From the NCBI GenBank assembly GCA_014529385.2, contig CM043949.1, forward strand, positions 107,554,054-107,618,053: 64,000 bases of DNA, written 5' to 3'. The notes beneath the pieces are model-generated. The model saw nothing but the letters and a program-made list of their open reading frames with translations. It made no database searches and was not told the origin of the DNA. Within the stretch, counting starts at the first letter, position 1; each line of letters opens with the position of its first letter. Source of the stretch: Adiantum capillus-veneris. Its lineage: Eukaryota > Streptophyta > Polypodiopsida > Polypodiales > Pteridaceae. This document shows, piece after piece, positions 63,998 to 64,000 of this stretch. The position numbers and the translations under genes are program-made.

Positions 63998-64000
63998 GTG

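Larger units (their letters stand above)
61611..64000 (-). mobile_element. Ty1/copia retrotransposon B (family A), 3' part
   Basis: Inverted near-identical counterpart of 1-2825: integrase end, reverse transcriptase, RNase H, polypurine tract and 3' LTR, leaving through the right edge. It sits next to the F 3' LTR, so it most likely inserted into F. Decay differs from copy A: a +1 frameshift and one in-frame stop at other positions. Confidence 0.93.

Overview
The window is nuclear DNA of a land plant with a large, repeat-rich genome. The evidence is an intact single-exon PORR-domain gene (a family confined to plants and their organelle RNA biology), plant-type Ty1/copia and Ty3/gypsy (chromovirus-like) retrotransposons, plant LINE relics with a DUF4283-like domain and an RT-terminal zinc finger, and many long CT, GT and G/C tracts. 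The species cannot be fixed from the sequence alone; a fern or another repeat-rich lineage would fit.

Layout. 1-2825: 3' part of a + strand copia element (family A) ending in a 226-bp LTR. 2826-7900: an unrecognised minus-strand reading frame, a decayed LINE 3' end, a long CT tract, a 118-bp tandem duplication and a DUF4283-like LINE ORF1 relic. 8286-13559: a nearly complete minus-strand copia element with 174/175-bp LTRs and a perfect AGTTG target-site duplication, invaded by two inverted copies of a ~265-bp TIR element. 13565-15390: minus-strand gypsy pol remnant. 16503-23810: + strand gypsy element E with chromodomain-like tail and CCATA target-site duplication, its 5' LTR mostly deleted. 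27685-29816: the only gene-rich island, with the PORR gene and an adjacent exon-like segment of an unrecognised spliced gene. 30915-40500: copia gag fragments, a 1.6-kb short LTR element with CACAT duplication, a copia 5' LTR with primer binding site, and a 5' fragment of family A. 41100-42410: a minus-strand gypsy deletion derivative. 42380-49860: tandem duplications, microsatellites, a 78-bp G tract, a long hairpin, a LINE zinc-finger relic and a solo LTR. 50100-52400: AT-rich region with a ~152-bp tandem array. 55554-61610: second gypsy copy of family E (called F). 61611-64000: second copia A copy (called B) in minus orientation.

Almost nothing outside 27.7-29.8 kb looks functional. The transposon genes show a history of nested insertion: copia C into older DNA that already held gypsy D, the TIR elements into copia C, element E into older gypsy debris, copia B against the 3' LTR of F, and the short LTR element into older copia debris. 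Each reading frame carries stops, frameshifts or lost catalytic residues. The likely living genes are the organelle RNA-binding PORR protein and possibly the neighbouring spliced gene. I found no multi-gene system of a new kind. The most unusual items are the 152-bp array in a putative retroelement leader, the inverted TIR pair, the short LTR element, the exon-like segment and the G tract.
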